Assembly (NCBI GenBank): GCA_963756815.1
Contig: CAVWPR010000038.1
Coordinates: 39,568-103,567, forward strand
Length of the DNA: 64,000 bases
From: JAENVU01 sp963756815
GTDB taxonomy: Bacteria; Actinomycetota; Acidimicrobiia; IMCC26256; JAENVU01
Direction of reading: 5' to 3'
Part shown: positions 8,031 through 16,788 of the stretch, piece by piece
Numbering within the stretch: the stretch's first letter is position 1
Layout of the letters: the number at the start of each line of letters is the position of its first letter
Made by a program: the position numbers and the translations under genes
The notes under the pieces: generated by a model
Seen by the model: only the letters and a program-made list of their open reading frames with translations
The model's database searches: none
Told to the model about the DNA's origin: nothing

Positions 8031-9182
8031 ATGCTCCGCTACCTCACCGCCGGGGAATCGCACGGCCCGGCCCTCGTCGTCGTCGTCGAGGGCCTGCCCG
8101 CCGGGCTCGGGATCACCGTCGAGGCGATCGGCGACGAGCTCGCCCGCCGCCGGCTCGGCTTCGGCCGCGGTCCGCGCATGCGGTTCGAGCGCGACGACGT
8201 CGAGCTGCTCGGCGGGGTCCGCCACGGCACGACCCTCGGATCGCCGGTGTCGATCGTGATCCACAACACCGAGTGGCCGAAGTGGCAGGAGGAGATGTCG
8301 CCCGGGCCGGGTGTCACCGAGAAGCCGCTCACCCAACCCCGCCCCGGCCACGCCGACCTCGTGGGGATGCAGAAGTACGGCTTCGACGACGCCCGCAACG
8401 TCCTCGAGCGCGCCAGCGCACGCGAGACGGCGGCGCGGGTGGCGGCCGGCGCGCTGGCCAAGGCGCTGCTCGCGGAGCTGGGGACCTCGGTGCTCTCGCA
8501 CGTGGTGCGCATGGGCGCGGCCGCAGTGCCCGACGACGCGCCGCGTCCGGGACGTGACGACCTCGAGCGCATCGACGCGTCCGACGTGCGGTGCTTCGAC
8601 CCGGCCACGGAGGCGGCGATGGTCGACGCGGTGAAGGCCGCGGCGAAGGAGGGCGACTCGCTCGGTGGCGTGGTGGAGGTGCTCGGGTTCGACGTGCCGG
8701 TCGGGCTCGGCTCGCACGTGCACTGGGACCGGCGCATCGACGGTCGGATCGCCCAGGCGCTCATGAGCATCCAGGCGATGAAGGCGGTCGAGATCGGCGA
8801 GGGCGCCGCGGTCGCGGCGGAGCGGGGGAGCGCCGCGCACGACGAGATCCTCTGGAGCGACGCCGACGGATACACCCGCGGCTCCGATCGCGCCGGCGGC
8901 ATCGAGGGCGGCATGACGACGGGGTCGCTGCTCGTGGCCCGGGCGTCGATGAAGCCGCTCGCGACGTTGAACCGACCCGTGCTGCGCACCGTCGACGTGA
9001 ACACGAAGGAGGAGACGGTCTCCTTCAAGGAGCGCACCGATGTCACCGCGGTGCCCGCGGCGGGGGTCGTGGCCGAGACGATGGTCGCGCTCGTGCTCGC
9101 GGACGAGGTCACGCGCAAGTTCGGCGGCGACTCGATGCGCGAGCTCACCCGCAACCACCGCGAGTTCGTCGCCTCGCTGTGA
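8031..9182 (+). CDS. aroC: Chorismate synthase
   Basis: Last enzyme of the shikimate pathway; converts 5-enolpyruvylshikimate-3-phosphate to chorismate with reduced FMN. At 383 residues the length is typical. Signatures: GESHGPALVVVVEGLPAGL at the N-terminus, RRRLGFGRGPRMRFERDD, RPGHADLVGMQKYGFDDARN, ERASARETAARVAAGALAK, GGIEGGMTTG and RTVDVNTKEE. No frameshift. First gene of an aroC-aroK-aroB-aroQ run, with 56 bases before aroK. Confidence 0.97.
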   Translation: MLRYLTAGESHGPALVVVVEGLPAGLGITVEAIGDELARRRLGFGRGPRMRFERDDVELLGGVRHGTTLGSPVSIVIHNTEWPKWQEEMSPGPGVTEKPLTQPRPGHADLVGMQKYGFDDARNVLERASARETAARVAAGALAKALLAELGTSVLSHVVRMGAAAVPDDAPRPGRDDLERIDASDVRCFDPATEAAMVDAVKAAAKEGDSLGGVVEVLGFDVPVGLGSHVHWDRRIDGRIAQALMSIQAMKAVEIGEGAAVAAERGSAAHDEILWSDADGYTRGSDRAGGIEGGMTTGSLLVARASMKPLATLNRPVLRTVDVNTKEETVSFKERTDVTAVPAAGVVAETMVALVLADEVTRKFGGDSMRELTRNHREFVASL

Positions 9183-9187
9183 CCGAC

Positions 9188-9244
9188 CGTCATTTCTCGG
9201 GGATTCTCAGCGGCCATGACTGCCATTTCGCCGCAGAAATGACG
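9188..9244 (+). promoter_or_regulatory. 10-bp inverted repeat spanning the aroK start
   Basis: CGTCATTTCT (9188-9197) is perfectly complementary to AGAAATGACG (9235-9244). The right arm contains the aroK ATG (9239-9241), so a folded mRNA would hide the start codon. The stretch is unusually AT-rich for this DNA. A translational control hairpin or a protein site is possible. Confidence 0.5.
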
Positions 9245-9787
9245 ACGGGAGCGCGCCACCTCGTCCTCATCGGTCTGATGGGCGCAGGGAAGACGACCGT
9301 GGGGCGGCGGTGCGCCGAGGCGCTCGATCGCGCGTTCGTCGACACCGACGACCTGGTGGTCGCCCACGCCGGTGCGACGGTGCCCGAGATCTTCGCCAGT
9401 GAGGGCGAGGCCGGGTTCCGCGACCGGGAGCGGGCGGTGGTGGCCGACGTCGTCGCGTCGCCCGAGCCGCTGGTGATCGCATGTGGTGGTGGCGCGATGG
9501 TCGACGCCGTGAACCGTCGGGCAGTGCGCGCGACCGGCTTCGTGGTGTGGCTCACGTGTGCGCCGGACGAGCTCGCGGCGCGGGTCGAGCGCGACGGCAC
9601 ACAGACGCGACCGCTGCTCGCGGGCGGGCCGACCACCGCGACGCTCGCCCGACTCGAGGGTCTCCGGTCGGGCGCGTACGAGCAGGCCGCCGACGCCCGC
9701 ATCGTCACCGACGGGCACGACGTCGACGCCGTCACCGCCCTGGTGTTGGCGGCGTACCGGGGTGCCGAGGGCGGAGCGCGCCCGTGA
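9239..9787 (+). CDS. aroK: Shikimate kinase
   Basis: Phosphorylates shikimate at O3 using ATP. 182 residues. Walker A is GLMGAGKTTVG near the N-terminus, DTDDLV is the shikimate/Mg-binding DxD region, FRDRERAVV carries the substrate-binding arginine, and ACGGGAMVD is the glycine-rich substrate loop. A lid-type arginine follows in TQTRPLL. The ATG at 9239 is the only good start; it lies in the arm of an inverted repeat. The stop overlaps the aroB GTG (GTGA), so aroK and aroB are coupled. Confidence 0.94.
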   Translation: MTTGARHLVLIGLMGAGKTTVGRRCAEALDRAFVDTDDLVVAHAGATVPEIFASEGEAGFRDRERAVVADVVASPEPLVIACGGGAMVDAVNRRAVRATGFVVWLTCAPDELAARVERDGTQTRPLLAGGPTTATLARLEGLRSGAYEQAADARIVTDGHDVDAVTALVLAAYRGAEGGARP

Positions 9788-10896
9788 GCACCGTGCGGGT
9801 CGATGTCGAGCCGGCCTACGACGTCGTCGTCGACGCTGGTGCAGCGGCCGGCGCGGGCGCGCTGCTCGCCGGCCGGCGCCGCGTCGCGATCGTGAGCCAG
9901 GCCGCGATCGCGGACCGGTACGCCGAGCGCGTGCGCGCCGGCATCGACGCGCCCACCGAGCTCTTCCTGATGGGCGACGGCGAGGAGCACAAGACGCTCG
10001 CGACGGTCGACGAGCTGTGCCGGGGCTTCGCGCGCTGGGGACTGCTGCGCGCCGACGCGGTGCTCGCGCTCGGCGGCGGGGTGGTGGGTGACACCGCCGG
10101 CTTCGCGGCCGCGGTCTACCACCGCGGCGTCGCGGTCCTGCAGGTGCCGACGACGCTGCTCGCGATGGTCGACGCCGCGATCGGCGGCAAGACGGCGGTG
10201 AACCTCCCCGAGGGCAAGAACCTCGTGGGTGCGTTCCACCAGCCGGTGGGCGTCGTGGCCGACACCGACACGCTCACGACGATCTCGGCCCGCGACTACC
10301 GCAGCGGCCTCGGCGAGGTCGCGAAGTACGCGCTGATGTTCGACGTCGCCGACGACCCCACGGGTCTCGTCGACATCCTGCGGCTGGGTGCGGGCGGCAT
10401 CGAGTCGCGCGATCCGACGCTCCTCGCCGACGTCGTGGCGCGCTGTGCCGCGATCAAGGCCGACGTCGTGGCGCGTGACCCGCACGAGCGCACGGGCCTG
10501 CGCGCCACGCTCAACCTCGGACACACGCTCGCGCACGCGCTCGAGATCGCATTCGACCACGAGCTGACCCACGGTGAGGCGGTCGCGATCGGGCTGGTCT
10601 TCGCGGGCGCGCTGGCCGGCGGCTGTGAACGCGTGCACGGCGACGTCGTCGACCGGTTCCAGGCGCTGCCGTACACGCTCGGCCTGCCCACGCAGGTGCC
10701 CGACCCGGCGCGGGTCGCGCCCGGCGAGCTGCTCGCGCTGATGGCACGGGACAAGAAGGCGAGCGGCGGGCTCACGTTCGTGCTCCCCGGGCCGCGCGGG
10801 CTCGAGCTCGTGGAGGACCCGCCGCCGGGCGCGCTCCGCTACGCGTTCGAGTCGATCGGCTACACCGACGAGCAGCTCGTGGACCTCGGGGTCTGA
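9784..10896 (+). CDS. aroB: 3-dehydroquinate synthase
   Basis: Second shikimate-pathway step; NAD- and metal-dependent cyclisation of DAHP to 3-dehydroquinate. 370 residues from the GTG overlapping the aroK stop. Motifs: GDGEEHKTLATVDELC, ALGGGVVGDTAGFAAAVYHRG (NAD-binding), VPTTLLAMVDAAIGGKTAVN and KNLVGAFHQP. The metal ligands are in GLGEVAKYALM, NLGHTLAHALE and ELTHGEAVAIG. Intact and typical in length. A good ribosome site for the next gene (GAGGAGG) follows its stop. Confidence 0.96.
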   Translation: MSTVRVDVEPAYDVVVDAGAAAGAGALLAGRRRVAIVSQAAIADRYAERVRAGIDAPTELFLMGDGEEHKTLATVDELCRGFARWGLLRADAVLALGGGVVGDTAGFAAAVYHRGVAVLQVPTTLLAMVDAAIGGKTAVNLPEGKNLVGAFHQPVGVVADTDTLTTISARDYRSGLGEVAKYALMFDVADDPTGLVDILRLGAGGIESRDPTLLADVVARCAAIKADVVARDPHERTGLRATLNLGHTLAHALEIAFDHELTHGEAVAIGLVFAGALAGGCERVHGDVVDRFQALPYTLGLPTQVPDPARVAPGELLALMARDKKASGGLTFVLPGPRGLELVEDPPPGALRYAFESIGYTDEQLVDLGV

Positions 10897-10902
10897 GGAG
10901 GA

Positions 10903-11358
10903 ATGGTGGGCGTCATCCTGTTGGTCAACGGTCCGAACCTGAACCTGCTCGGTGACCGCGAGCCGGAGGTGTACGGCACCGACACGCTCGAGGACTGCGT
11001 CGCGGACGCCCGCGCCGCCGCCCTGGCCGCCGGCCACACGCTCGAGCACGTGCAGTCGAACCACGAGGGCGAGCTCATCGAGGCGATCCAGGGCGCACGC
11101 GGCCGGACCGCCGCCATCGTGATCAACCCGGGTGCGTTCACCCACACCTCGTACGCGATCGCCGATGCGCTCGCCGCCTACGACGGGGTGAAGGTGGAGC
11201 TGCACCTGTCGAACACCGCCGCCCGCGAGGAGTGGCGCCGGACGTCGGTGATGGGTCCGGTCGTCACCGGCACCGTCGCCGGCTTCGGCCGCACCGGGTA
11301 CCGCCTCGCGGTCGAGGCCGCGATCGCGAGCGTGAGCGAGCACGGGGAGGGGTCATGA
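10903..11358 (+). CDS. aroQ: Type II 3-dehydroquinate dehydratase
   Basis: Dehydrates 3-dehydroquinate to 3-dehydroshikimate. 151 residues, the usual size of the dodecameric type II enzyme. Seen: LLVNGPNLNLLGDREPEVYG, with the catalytic Arg and Tyr of the flexible lid, QSNHEGELIEAIQGA, INPGAFTHTSYAI, ELHLSNTAAREEWRRTS and GFGRTGYRLA. The ribosome site GAGGAGG sits just before the ATG. The last codons overlap the peptidase start at 11355. Confidence 0.96.
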   Translation: MVGVILLVNGPNLNLLGDREPEVYGTDTLEDCVADARAAALAAGHTLEHVQSNHEGELIEAIQGARGRTAAIVINPGAFTHTSYAIADALAAYDGVKVELHLSNTAAREEWRRTSVMGPVVTGTVAGFGRTGYRLAVEAAIASVSEHGEGS

Positions 11359-12459
11359 GCGGCATCGACCACCTCACGCCGATGGACGTCGGGACGCGGA
11401 TGGACCGCGTGCGCGGCCGCTTCGACGGCATCGACGCGCTGCTCGTCACGCGGCTCGTCAACGTCCGCTACCTCACCGGCTTCACCGGCTCCGCCGCGAT
11501 GCTCCTGGTGCGGGCCGACGGCGCCACGTTCGTCACCGACGGCCGCTACCGCGACCAGTCGGCCGACCAGCTCGCCGCCGCCGGGGTCGACGCGGAGATC
11601 GCCATCGGCCTCACCCAGGCCGAGCAGCGCGACGCGCTCGCCGCCGCGGCCACGGGCGTCGCTCGCCTCGGGCTCGAGGCGGACGGCGTCACCTGGGCCC
11701 AACAGCGGACGTTCGCCTCCTGGTTCCCCGACGCCGAGCTCGTGCCCACCGAGGGGCTGATCGACGGTCTGCGCATGGTGAAGGAGCCCGGCGAGGTCGA
11801 TCGCATCCGGGCTGCGTGCGCGATCGCCGACGACGCGTTGGGCGCGCTGCTGCCCACGCTGCGCGACCGGCCCGACCGAGCGGGACTTCGCGCTCCGCCT
11901 CGAGTTCGCGATGCGCGAGCGCGGCGCGAGCGGCGTCAGCTTCGACCCGATCGTCGCCGCCGGGCCGAACGGCGCCCTGCCCCACGCCCGACCGAGCGAT
12001 CGCCGCATCGAGCCCGGGGAGCTCGTCGTGATCGATTTCGGATGTGTGGTCGACGGGTACTGCTCGGACATGACCCGCACCGTGAGCGTCGGCGAGCCCG
12101 GCCCGGATGCCCGTCACATCTGGGACACCGTGCTGCTCGCCCAGCGGACCGGCTGCGAGGCCGTGGCCGTCGGCGCCGAGTGCGCGGCGGTCGACCGGGC
12201 GTCACGCGACGTGATCGCCGACGCCGGCTGGGCCGATGCGTTCGTCCACGGGACCGGCCACGGCGTCGGCCTCGAGATCCACGAGTCGCCTCGGGTGGCG
12301 TCGACCTCGACTGGTACCCTCGCCTCCGGCCACGTGGTCACGGTCGAGCCGGGGGTGTACCTCCCCGGTGTCGGCGGCGTCCGCATCGAGGACACCCTCG
12401 TGGTCACCCCGGACGGGCCCGTCGCCCTCACGGAATTCCCGAAGCAACTCGTCGTCTGA
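11355..12459 (+). CDS. M24 metallopeptidase (Xaa-Pro aminopeptidase/dipeptidase), one frameshift
   Basis: Cleaves peptides with proline in the second position; sits between aroQ and efp as in many actinobacteria. The N-terminal creatinase domain has ALLVTRLVNVRYLTGFTGS. The C-terminal pita-bread domain carries the metal ligands in VIDFGCVVDGYCSDMTRT (two Asp), HGTGHGVGLEIHESP (His), VTVEPGVYLP (Glu) and GVRIEDTLVV (Glu). An extra C near 11872 (GGCCCG for GGCCG) splits the gene; corrected it reads LRDRPTERDFALRLEFAMRE and gives 367 residues. All active-site residues are present, so this is probably a sequencing error in a working gene. Confidence 0.9.
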
Positions 12460-12478
12460 ATCCCCAAGGACGTTTCTC

Positions 12479-13039
12479 TTGAGCATCTCCACCAACGACC
12501 TGAAGAACGGCATGGCCCTCAACCTGCCGGAGGGTCTCATGACCGTGGTGGAGTTCCAGCACGTCAAGCCGGGCAAGGGCGGCGCGTTCGTGCGGACGAA
12601 GCTGAAGAACTACCGGACCGGCGCCACGATCGAGAAGACGTTCCGCGCCGACGAGAAGGTCGGCAAGGCCACCATCGACAAGCGCGAGATGCAGTACCTC
12701 TACCGCGAGGGCTCGGACTACGTGTTCATGGACAACCAGTCCTACGACCAGATGCACGTGTCCACCGACGCGCTCGGCGAGTCGGTGAAGTACCTCAAGG
12801 AGGGCGACACCGCGGTCCTGCCGATGTGGGAGGGCGAGGTGCTCGGCGTCGACCTGCCCGCCGCGGTGGAGCTCGTGGTGGCCGAGACCGAGCCCGGCAT
12901 CCAGGGCGACCGCGTCTCGGGTGCGCGCAAGCCGGCGACGATGGAGACCGGCCTCGTGGTGCAGGTACCGCTCTTCATCGAGGTGGGCGAGACGTTGAAG
13001 ATCGACACCCGCACCGGCGAGTACCTCACGCGTGCCTGA
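12479..13039 (+). CDS. efp: Elongation factor P
   Basis: Binds ribosomes stalled at polyproline and promotes peptide-bond formation. 186 residues in three beta-barrel domains. The tip of domain I reads VKPGKGGAFVRTKLKN, with Lys33 at the place of the modified lysine/arginine of other EF-Ps. I choose TTG 12479 (LSISTNDLKNGMAL), which matches the usual N-terminus and has AAGGA about 10 bases upstream; later ATG codons would remove part of domain I. The peptidase gene ends 19 bases upstream. No modification enzyme (EpmA, EarP) is visible, as is usual for actinobacteria. Confidence 0.95.
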   Translation: MSISTNDLKNGMALNLPEGLMTVVEFQHVKPGKGGAFVRTKLKNYRTGATIEKTFRADEKVGKATIDKREMQYLYREGSDYVFMDNQSYDQMHVSTDALGESVKYLKEGDTAVLPMWEGEVLGVDLPAAVELVVAETEPGIQGDRVSGARKPATMETGLVVQVPLFIEVGETLKIDTRTGEYLTRA

Positions 13040-13057
13040 TCGTTCCGGGACCCGTTG

Positions 13058-13453
13058 ATGGCACCCCGACGTGAGTCACGGGAGCGCGCGCTCGGACTGT
13101 GTTACGAGCGTGAAGCGCGCTCGATCAGCGCCGACCAGCTGCTCGACGACCTCCCCGCCGCGCCCGACGCGTACGCGGAGGAGCTGCTGCGGGGCGTCGA
13201 GACGTTCGAGCCCGAGCTCGACGGCCTGCTGCGCGAGTACTCCGAGCACTGGGCGGTCGAGCGGATGCCCGCCGTGGACCGGGCCGTGCTCCGTCTCGGC
13301 TGCTTCGAGCTCGCCCACGAGCCCGAGGTGCCGACGGCCGTGGTGATCAGCGAGGCCGTCGAGCTCGCCAAGCAGTACTCCACCGAGAACAGCGGCCGCT
13401 TCGTGAACGGGTTGTTGGCGCGGATCGCCGAGCAGGTCCGCGCCCCGGCGTGA
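13058..13453 (+). CDS. nusB: Transcription antitermination factor NusB
   Basis: 131 residues, all-helical RNA-binding factor that joins NusE (ribosomal S10) on boxA in rRNA antitermination. Recognisable parts are RESRERALGLCYEREA at the N-terminus, MPAVDRAVLRLGCFEL in the middle, and AVVISEAVELAKQYSTENSGRFVNGLLARI at the C-terminus (last two stretches adjoining). ATG 13058 follows a TTG at 13055; either may be used. The stop overlaps the clpS GTG. The efp-nusB pairing is typical of actinobacteria. Confidence 0.94.
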   Translation: MAPRRESRERALGLCYEREARSISADQLLDDLPAAPDAYAEELLRGVETFEPELDGLLREYSEHWAVERMPAVDRAVLRLGCFELAHEPEVPTAVVISEAVELAKQYSTENSGRFVNGLLARIAEQVRAPA

Positions 13454-13750
13454 AGCTGAGCACGGCGCCGGCGACCATCGAGGCGCCGGTCGACGAGACG
13501 CGGGCCGAGCACCGACACGCCGTGGATCGTGATCGTGTGGAACGACCCGGTGAACCTCATGAGCTACGTCGTGATGGTGCTCCAGAAGGTCTTCGGCTAC
13601 TCGCGTGAGAAGGCCACGAAGCTGATGCTCGAGGTGCACCACGACGGCAAGTCGGCGGTGTCGCACGGCACGCGGGAGAAGGCCGAGATCGACGTCGCCC
13701 GGCTCCACGCGCACGGGCTCTGGGCCACGATGGAGCAGGACAGCTCGTGA
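13450..13750 (+). CDS. clpS: ATP-dependent Clp protease adaptor ClpS, one frameshift
   Basis: Delivers N-degron substrates to the ClpC/ClpA unfoldase. The core is WIVIVWNDPVNLMSYVVMVL, then QKVFGYSREKATKLMLEVH and KSAVSHGTREKAEIDVARLHAHGLWATMEQD, covering the Asn-Asp-Pro cap and the N-degron pocket. The core frame lacks a start; the nusB-overlapping GTG at 13450 is in the frame before it. Removing one C near 13510 joins them as ...DETRAETDTPWIVIVW and gives 99 residues, the normal size. It is coupled to the DUF2017 gene by another GTGA overlap, the usual actinobacterial pairing. Confidence 0.88.
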
Positions 13751-14259
13751 CCAAGATCGAGCGTCGGCGCGGCGGCGGCGCGACCGTGCGCTTCGAGGCG
13801 GTCGAGGTCTTCGCGTTGCGCGACCTCGCCGGCCAGGTGGCTGAGGTGCTCGGCGGTGGGGTGCCCGAGCACGGCACCGACCCGATCCGCGACCGGCTGT
13901 TCCCGCGCGCGTACGTCGACCCCACCGAGGACCGGTCCGAGGACGAGTTCCAGTCGGTGGTGCACGAGGACCTCGTGCGGGCGAAGTCGGATTCGGTCGC
14001 CGCGCTGCTCGCCGACCTCGAAGGGTCGACCGACCGCCGCGACCGGCTGACGGTGGAGCTCGATCCGGCCGCCGTCGAGCAGTGGGTGGGCGCGCTGAAC
14101 GACGTGCGCCTCACGATCGGCGTCGTGCTCGGCGTCACCGAGGACGACGACGGCGAGGATCTGCCGCCCGACGATCCGCGTGCCGCCGGGATGGCGACGT
14201 ACCACTGGTTGACGTGGGTGCAGGGCACGCTCGTCGAGGTCCTGATGGAGGGGATGTGA
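13747..14259 (+). CDS. DUF2017 family protein
   Basis: 170 residues, mostly helical and acidic. It fits the DUF2017 proteins that follow clpS in actinobacteria: DPIRDRLFPRAYVD near residue 50, then EDEFQSVVHEDLVRAKSDS and a C-terminal WVGALNDVRLTIGVVLGV ... YHWLTWVQGTLVEVLM. Function is unknown; the fixed pairing with clpS suggests a role in Clp-dependent proteolysis, which is inference. GTG start in the clpS stop overlap. Confidence 0.82.
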   Translation: MTKIERRRGGGATVRFEAVEVFALRDLAGQVAEVLGGGVPEHGTDPIRDRLFPRAYVDPTEDRSEDEFQSVVHEDLVRAKSDSVAALLADLEGSTDRRDRLTVELDPAAVEQWVGALNDVRLTIGVVLGVTEDDDGEDLPPDDPRAAGMATYHWLTWVQGTLVEVLMEGM

Positions 14260-14298
14260 GCGACGACCGACGGCAATCCGGGTCGGAGCACGTGGTCG

Positions 14299-14343
14299 GA
14301 GCGGGGCCCGAGCGGCCCGGTCCGGAGGACCGAGAGCGGAGGA
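14299..14343. repeat. Dispersed palindromic element, copy A
   Basis: Contains the 18-base core CGGGGCCCGAGCGGCCCG, whose GGGCC/GGCCC ends can pair, followed by a second small palindrome GGTCC-GGA-GGACC and AGCGGAGGA, which supplies the ribosome site of the next gene. Identical cores occur at 17955 and 44384, and a 17/18 match at 37743. Confidence 0.6.
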
Positions 14344-14346
14344 GAT

Positions 14347-14848
14347 GTGACCGAGGTGGGAGCTCCGACACCGGGTCCGGTGCGGGTCATCGAGGGGTAC
14401 GGCCTGGGCGACGCGCCCGCCGACGGCTCCGTGCTGCCGTGGACGACGGTCGTGGACGTGGCTCACCGCGAGCCGGAGCTACTGGGTCACCTCGACGCGC
14501 GCCGACGGCCGCCCCCACGCGATGCCGGTGTGGGGACTGTGGCTCGACGGCGCGTTGTGGTTCTCGTCCGATCCCGACTCGGTGAAGGGTCGCAACCTCG
14601 CGGCACGACCGGACGCGGTGGTGCACCTCGAGAGCGGTGACGAGGTGTGCATCCTCGACGGGCGGGTGCGGCGGGTGACGCACGAGGGGCTGCCGGCGCA
14701 GTTCGTCGCGGAGTACGCCGCGAAGTACGACACGGAGCTCGACGTGACCGAGCCGTCGTTCGGCTTCTACGTCCTGGACGCCCGCACCGCCCTCACCTGG
14801 CGCGAGGTCGACTACCCCACGAGCGCCACCCGGTGGACGTTCGCGTGA
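14347..14848 (+). CDS. Pyridoxamine 5'-phosphate oxidase-like (PPOX) flavin/F420 protein, one frameshift
   Basis: 166 residues after removing one base near 14475. The joined protein reads YWVTSTRADGRPHAMPVWGL, then WLDGALWFSSDPDSVKGRNL and VHLESGDEVCILDGRVRRV. This split-barrel pattern is that of PPOX-class proteins that bind FMN or F420 and reduce or oxidise small molecules. WTFA near the C-terminus is also typical. The substrate cannot be told. GTG 14347 has an excellent ribosome site (GGAGGA) supplied by the repeat element just upstream. Confidence 0.78.
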
Positions 14849-14882
14849 CGTCCCGCGGGTCGGGGTCGGCGTGCCGCACGCG

Positions 14883-15343
14883 ATGAATGCACCGGACGGA
14901 TCCGACGTCGTCGGATGTCTCGCGTGCGACCTGACCGCTGGTCGGCTGCCGCTGCCGGGCGGGCGCATCCACGAGACCGGTCACTGGATCGTCGAGCACT
15001 GCGTCGGGCCGTTGGGTGTGGGCGCGCTGTTGTGAAGCCGCGGCGGCACGTGACGGTGGGGGCTGCACACGACGAGGCCGCGGAGCTCGGGCCGCTCTGG
15101 CGGACGGCCGGTCGTCGACGAGCTCGTGCAGCCGGAGCAGGTGTACGTCGGGCTGTGGTCGCACGCCGGCGGACCGGTGCACATCCACTTCGTCGTGCAA
15201 CCCGCGACACGGAGGCGATCGACGCGATCGGTGCGTACGGGCCCGGGCTCGTCGCCGGCATGTTCGACCAGGGGGAGTTGCCCGATCCGGCCGCGGTCGA
15301 CGCGTTCTGCGATCTCGCCCGGGCCGCGTTCGGTTCCGTGTGA
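14883..15343 (+). pseudogene. HIT-family nucleotide hydrolase, three frameshifts
   Basis: Joined across frames, the product reads CLACDLTAGRLPLPGGRIHE, HWIVEHCVGPLGVGALLVKP, RRHV..., VVDELVQPEQVYVGLWSHAG, GPVHIHFVVQPAT and EAIDAIGAYGPGLVAGMFDQ. This is a histidine-triad (HIT) family protein of about 153 residues: the two N-terminal cysteines and the HIH motif are those of Ap4A hydrolase-like enzymes. Shifts fall near 15032 (a TGA interrupts), 15112 and 15212. Three in 460 bases is denser than elsewhere, so this may be a true pseudogene next to a decayed neighbour, or an extra-noisy patch of sequence. Confidence 0.6.
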
Positions 15344-15490
15344 GGCGCGTCTTCGGCTGCGGGCGCGGTGATGCCGGGCGCTGTGCGCGACCACGGAGGT
15401 GGGGGCTGCGGGCCGCGGCCGGCCGTTCGGCGGTGCATTGCGGTGGGTCCGTCTGGTCGCGGATTGTGCCCGGATTTCCAGGGTTTTCGG

Positions 15491-15519
15491 TTGACTCGCG
15501 GGCTGGTGTCCGGTAAACT
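15491..15519 (+). promoter_or_regulatory. Strong sigma-A-type promoter, leaderless
   Basis: TTGACT (15491-15496), a 17-base spacer, and TAAACT (15514-15519). The ATG at 15526 lies at the expected transcription start, so the mRNA would be leaderless. It is the best housekeeping promoter I see in the window, yet it drives a decayed gene. The rest of the 182-base gap after the HIT gene holds nothing else recognisable. Confidence 0.7.
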
Positions 15520-15525
15520 ACAAGC

Positions 15526-16757
15526 ATGTCATTCGGGTCGGATCGCGAGGGTCTGGACGGGTTCTGTGACCCGGTGGGTGACCTCCGGACCGCCGTCGAC
15601 CGGCTCGTCGACCTGGACCCCGTCAGAGATGCCTCGACGCCGAACTGGGGACGGATCTGTTGCGCTTCGCCCGGCGACGCGTCCGGGAAGACGCGGACTT
15701 CGCGGCCTGGGTGCTCGCCGCGGTGCGCAACGGGGTCGGGGTCGAGGACGGGTACGCGGACACGATCGGCTGGCTCGCGTGGAAGATCCGGGAAGTCCCG
15801 GGCCGAGCTGCGCAAGGTCGTGCCGCTGGGCGGAGCTGTGCGAGTTGCTGCCCGAGACCGGTGCGGCGTGGCGGGAGGGTCGGATCACCACGACCGCGGT
15901 CGAGTTGATCGCCGCGCGCACGCGTGCCGGACTGTGACGCCGAGCTGGTCGCGGTCGAGGCGGAGTTCCTCGCACCGGCGCAGCGCGGTGACCACAAGTC
16001 GCTGCAGATGCTCACGCAGCACTTCCGGAACTGTGCCCGGGCCGACGGTTCGAAGCCGGACCAGCCCGACGGGGTGACGGTCGCCGACGTCGGTGACCGG
16101 GGAGTCCTGCGCGGTGACTTCGCGAAGCCTGGCGCTCCAGACCGTGCGCGACGCGCTCGAGACGTTCACCCGACCACCGACCGCTGAACGACGAGTCGAC
16201 GCTCGCGCACCGTCAGGCCGAAGGTCTGATCCGGATCTGTGAGATCGCACTCCGGCGTGGGACCGACGCCGACGGTGCCCGGCCCGTCGTGTCGCTACCT
16301 CACCCAGGAACGCACTCCCGTCGAGTCGCCATCCGATGATGATGGGCGTGTTCTCCGGGGTGATCGACCCCCGCGAACGGGAACGGATCCTCTGCGACGC
16401 GGTCATCGTGCCCGTCACGACCGACCGGTGGGGTCGAGATCCTCGACCAGGGCCGCGCCACGCAGCGTCTGGAACCGGGCCACCCGCCGCGCCCTCACCG
16501 CCGCGGAGTCCGCACTGCCAGTGGCCGGGATGTGAGACCCCCGCCCCCTGGTGCGATGCCCACCACTTCGCAGCACTGGGAACACGGCGGCGAAACCAGC
16601 CTCGCCAACGGCGTCCACCTGTGTCGAAGACATCACGTGTTCCTGCACCAACACCGCGACTGGACACTCCACCTTCGACCATCAACACTTCCGCGTGTTC
16701 CGAGCCGACGGCACCGAAGTCCACCCCGACGCCTGGCACCACGGCATCGCGGCATAG
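15526..16757 (+). pseudogene. DUF222/HNH endonuclease (13E12-repeat type), many frameshifts
   Basis: Fragments in all three frames line up with one protein of about 410 residues. Order: VREDADFAAWVLAAVRNGVG, YADTIGWLAWK, AELCELLPETGAAWREGRIT, LVAVEAEFLAPAQRGDHKSL, MMMGVFSGVIDPRERERILC, then HCQWPGCETPAPWCDAHH and GGETSLANGVHLCRRHHVFL, the HNH nuclease with its zinc cysteines. It ends FRVFRADGTEVHPDAW. At least seven shifts in 1.2 kb is far above the local rate, suggesting real decay. A near-identical relative lies at 62125-63063 in one intact frame but without the HNH part. Such genes are multicopy in actinobacteria and behave like selfish or recombining elements; their role is unknown. Confidence 0.75.
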
Positions 16758-16788
16758 CGTCGCGGCACCCGGACCGGAGGACCACGCC

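Noticed and set aside
14849..15530. A separate minus-strand gene of about 340 codons opposite the HIT region
   Set aside because: It is Arg/Pro/Ala-rich without motifs, while joining plus-strand frames gives a recognisable HIT protein.
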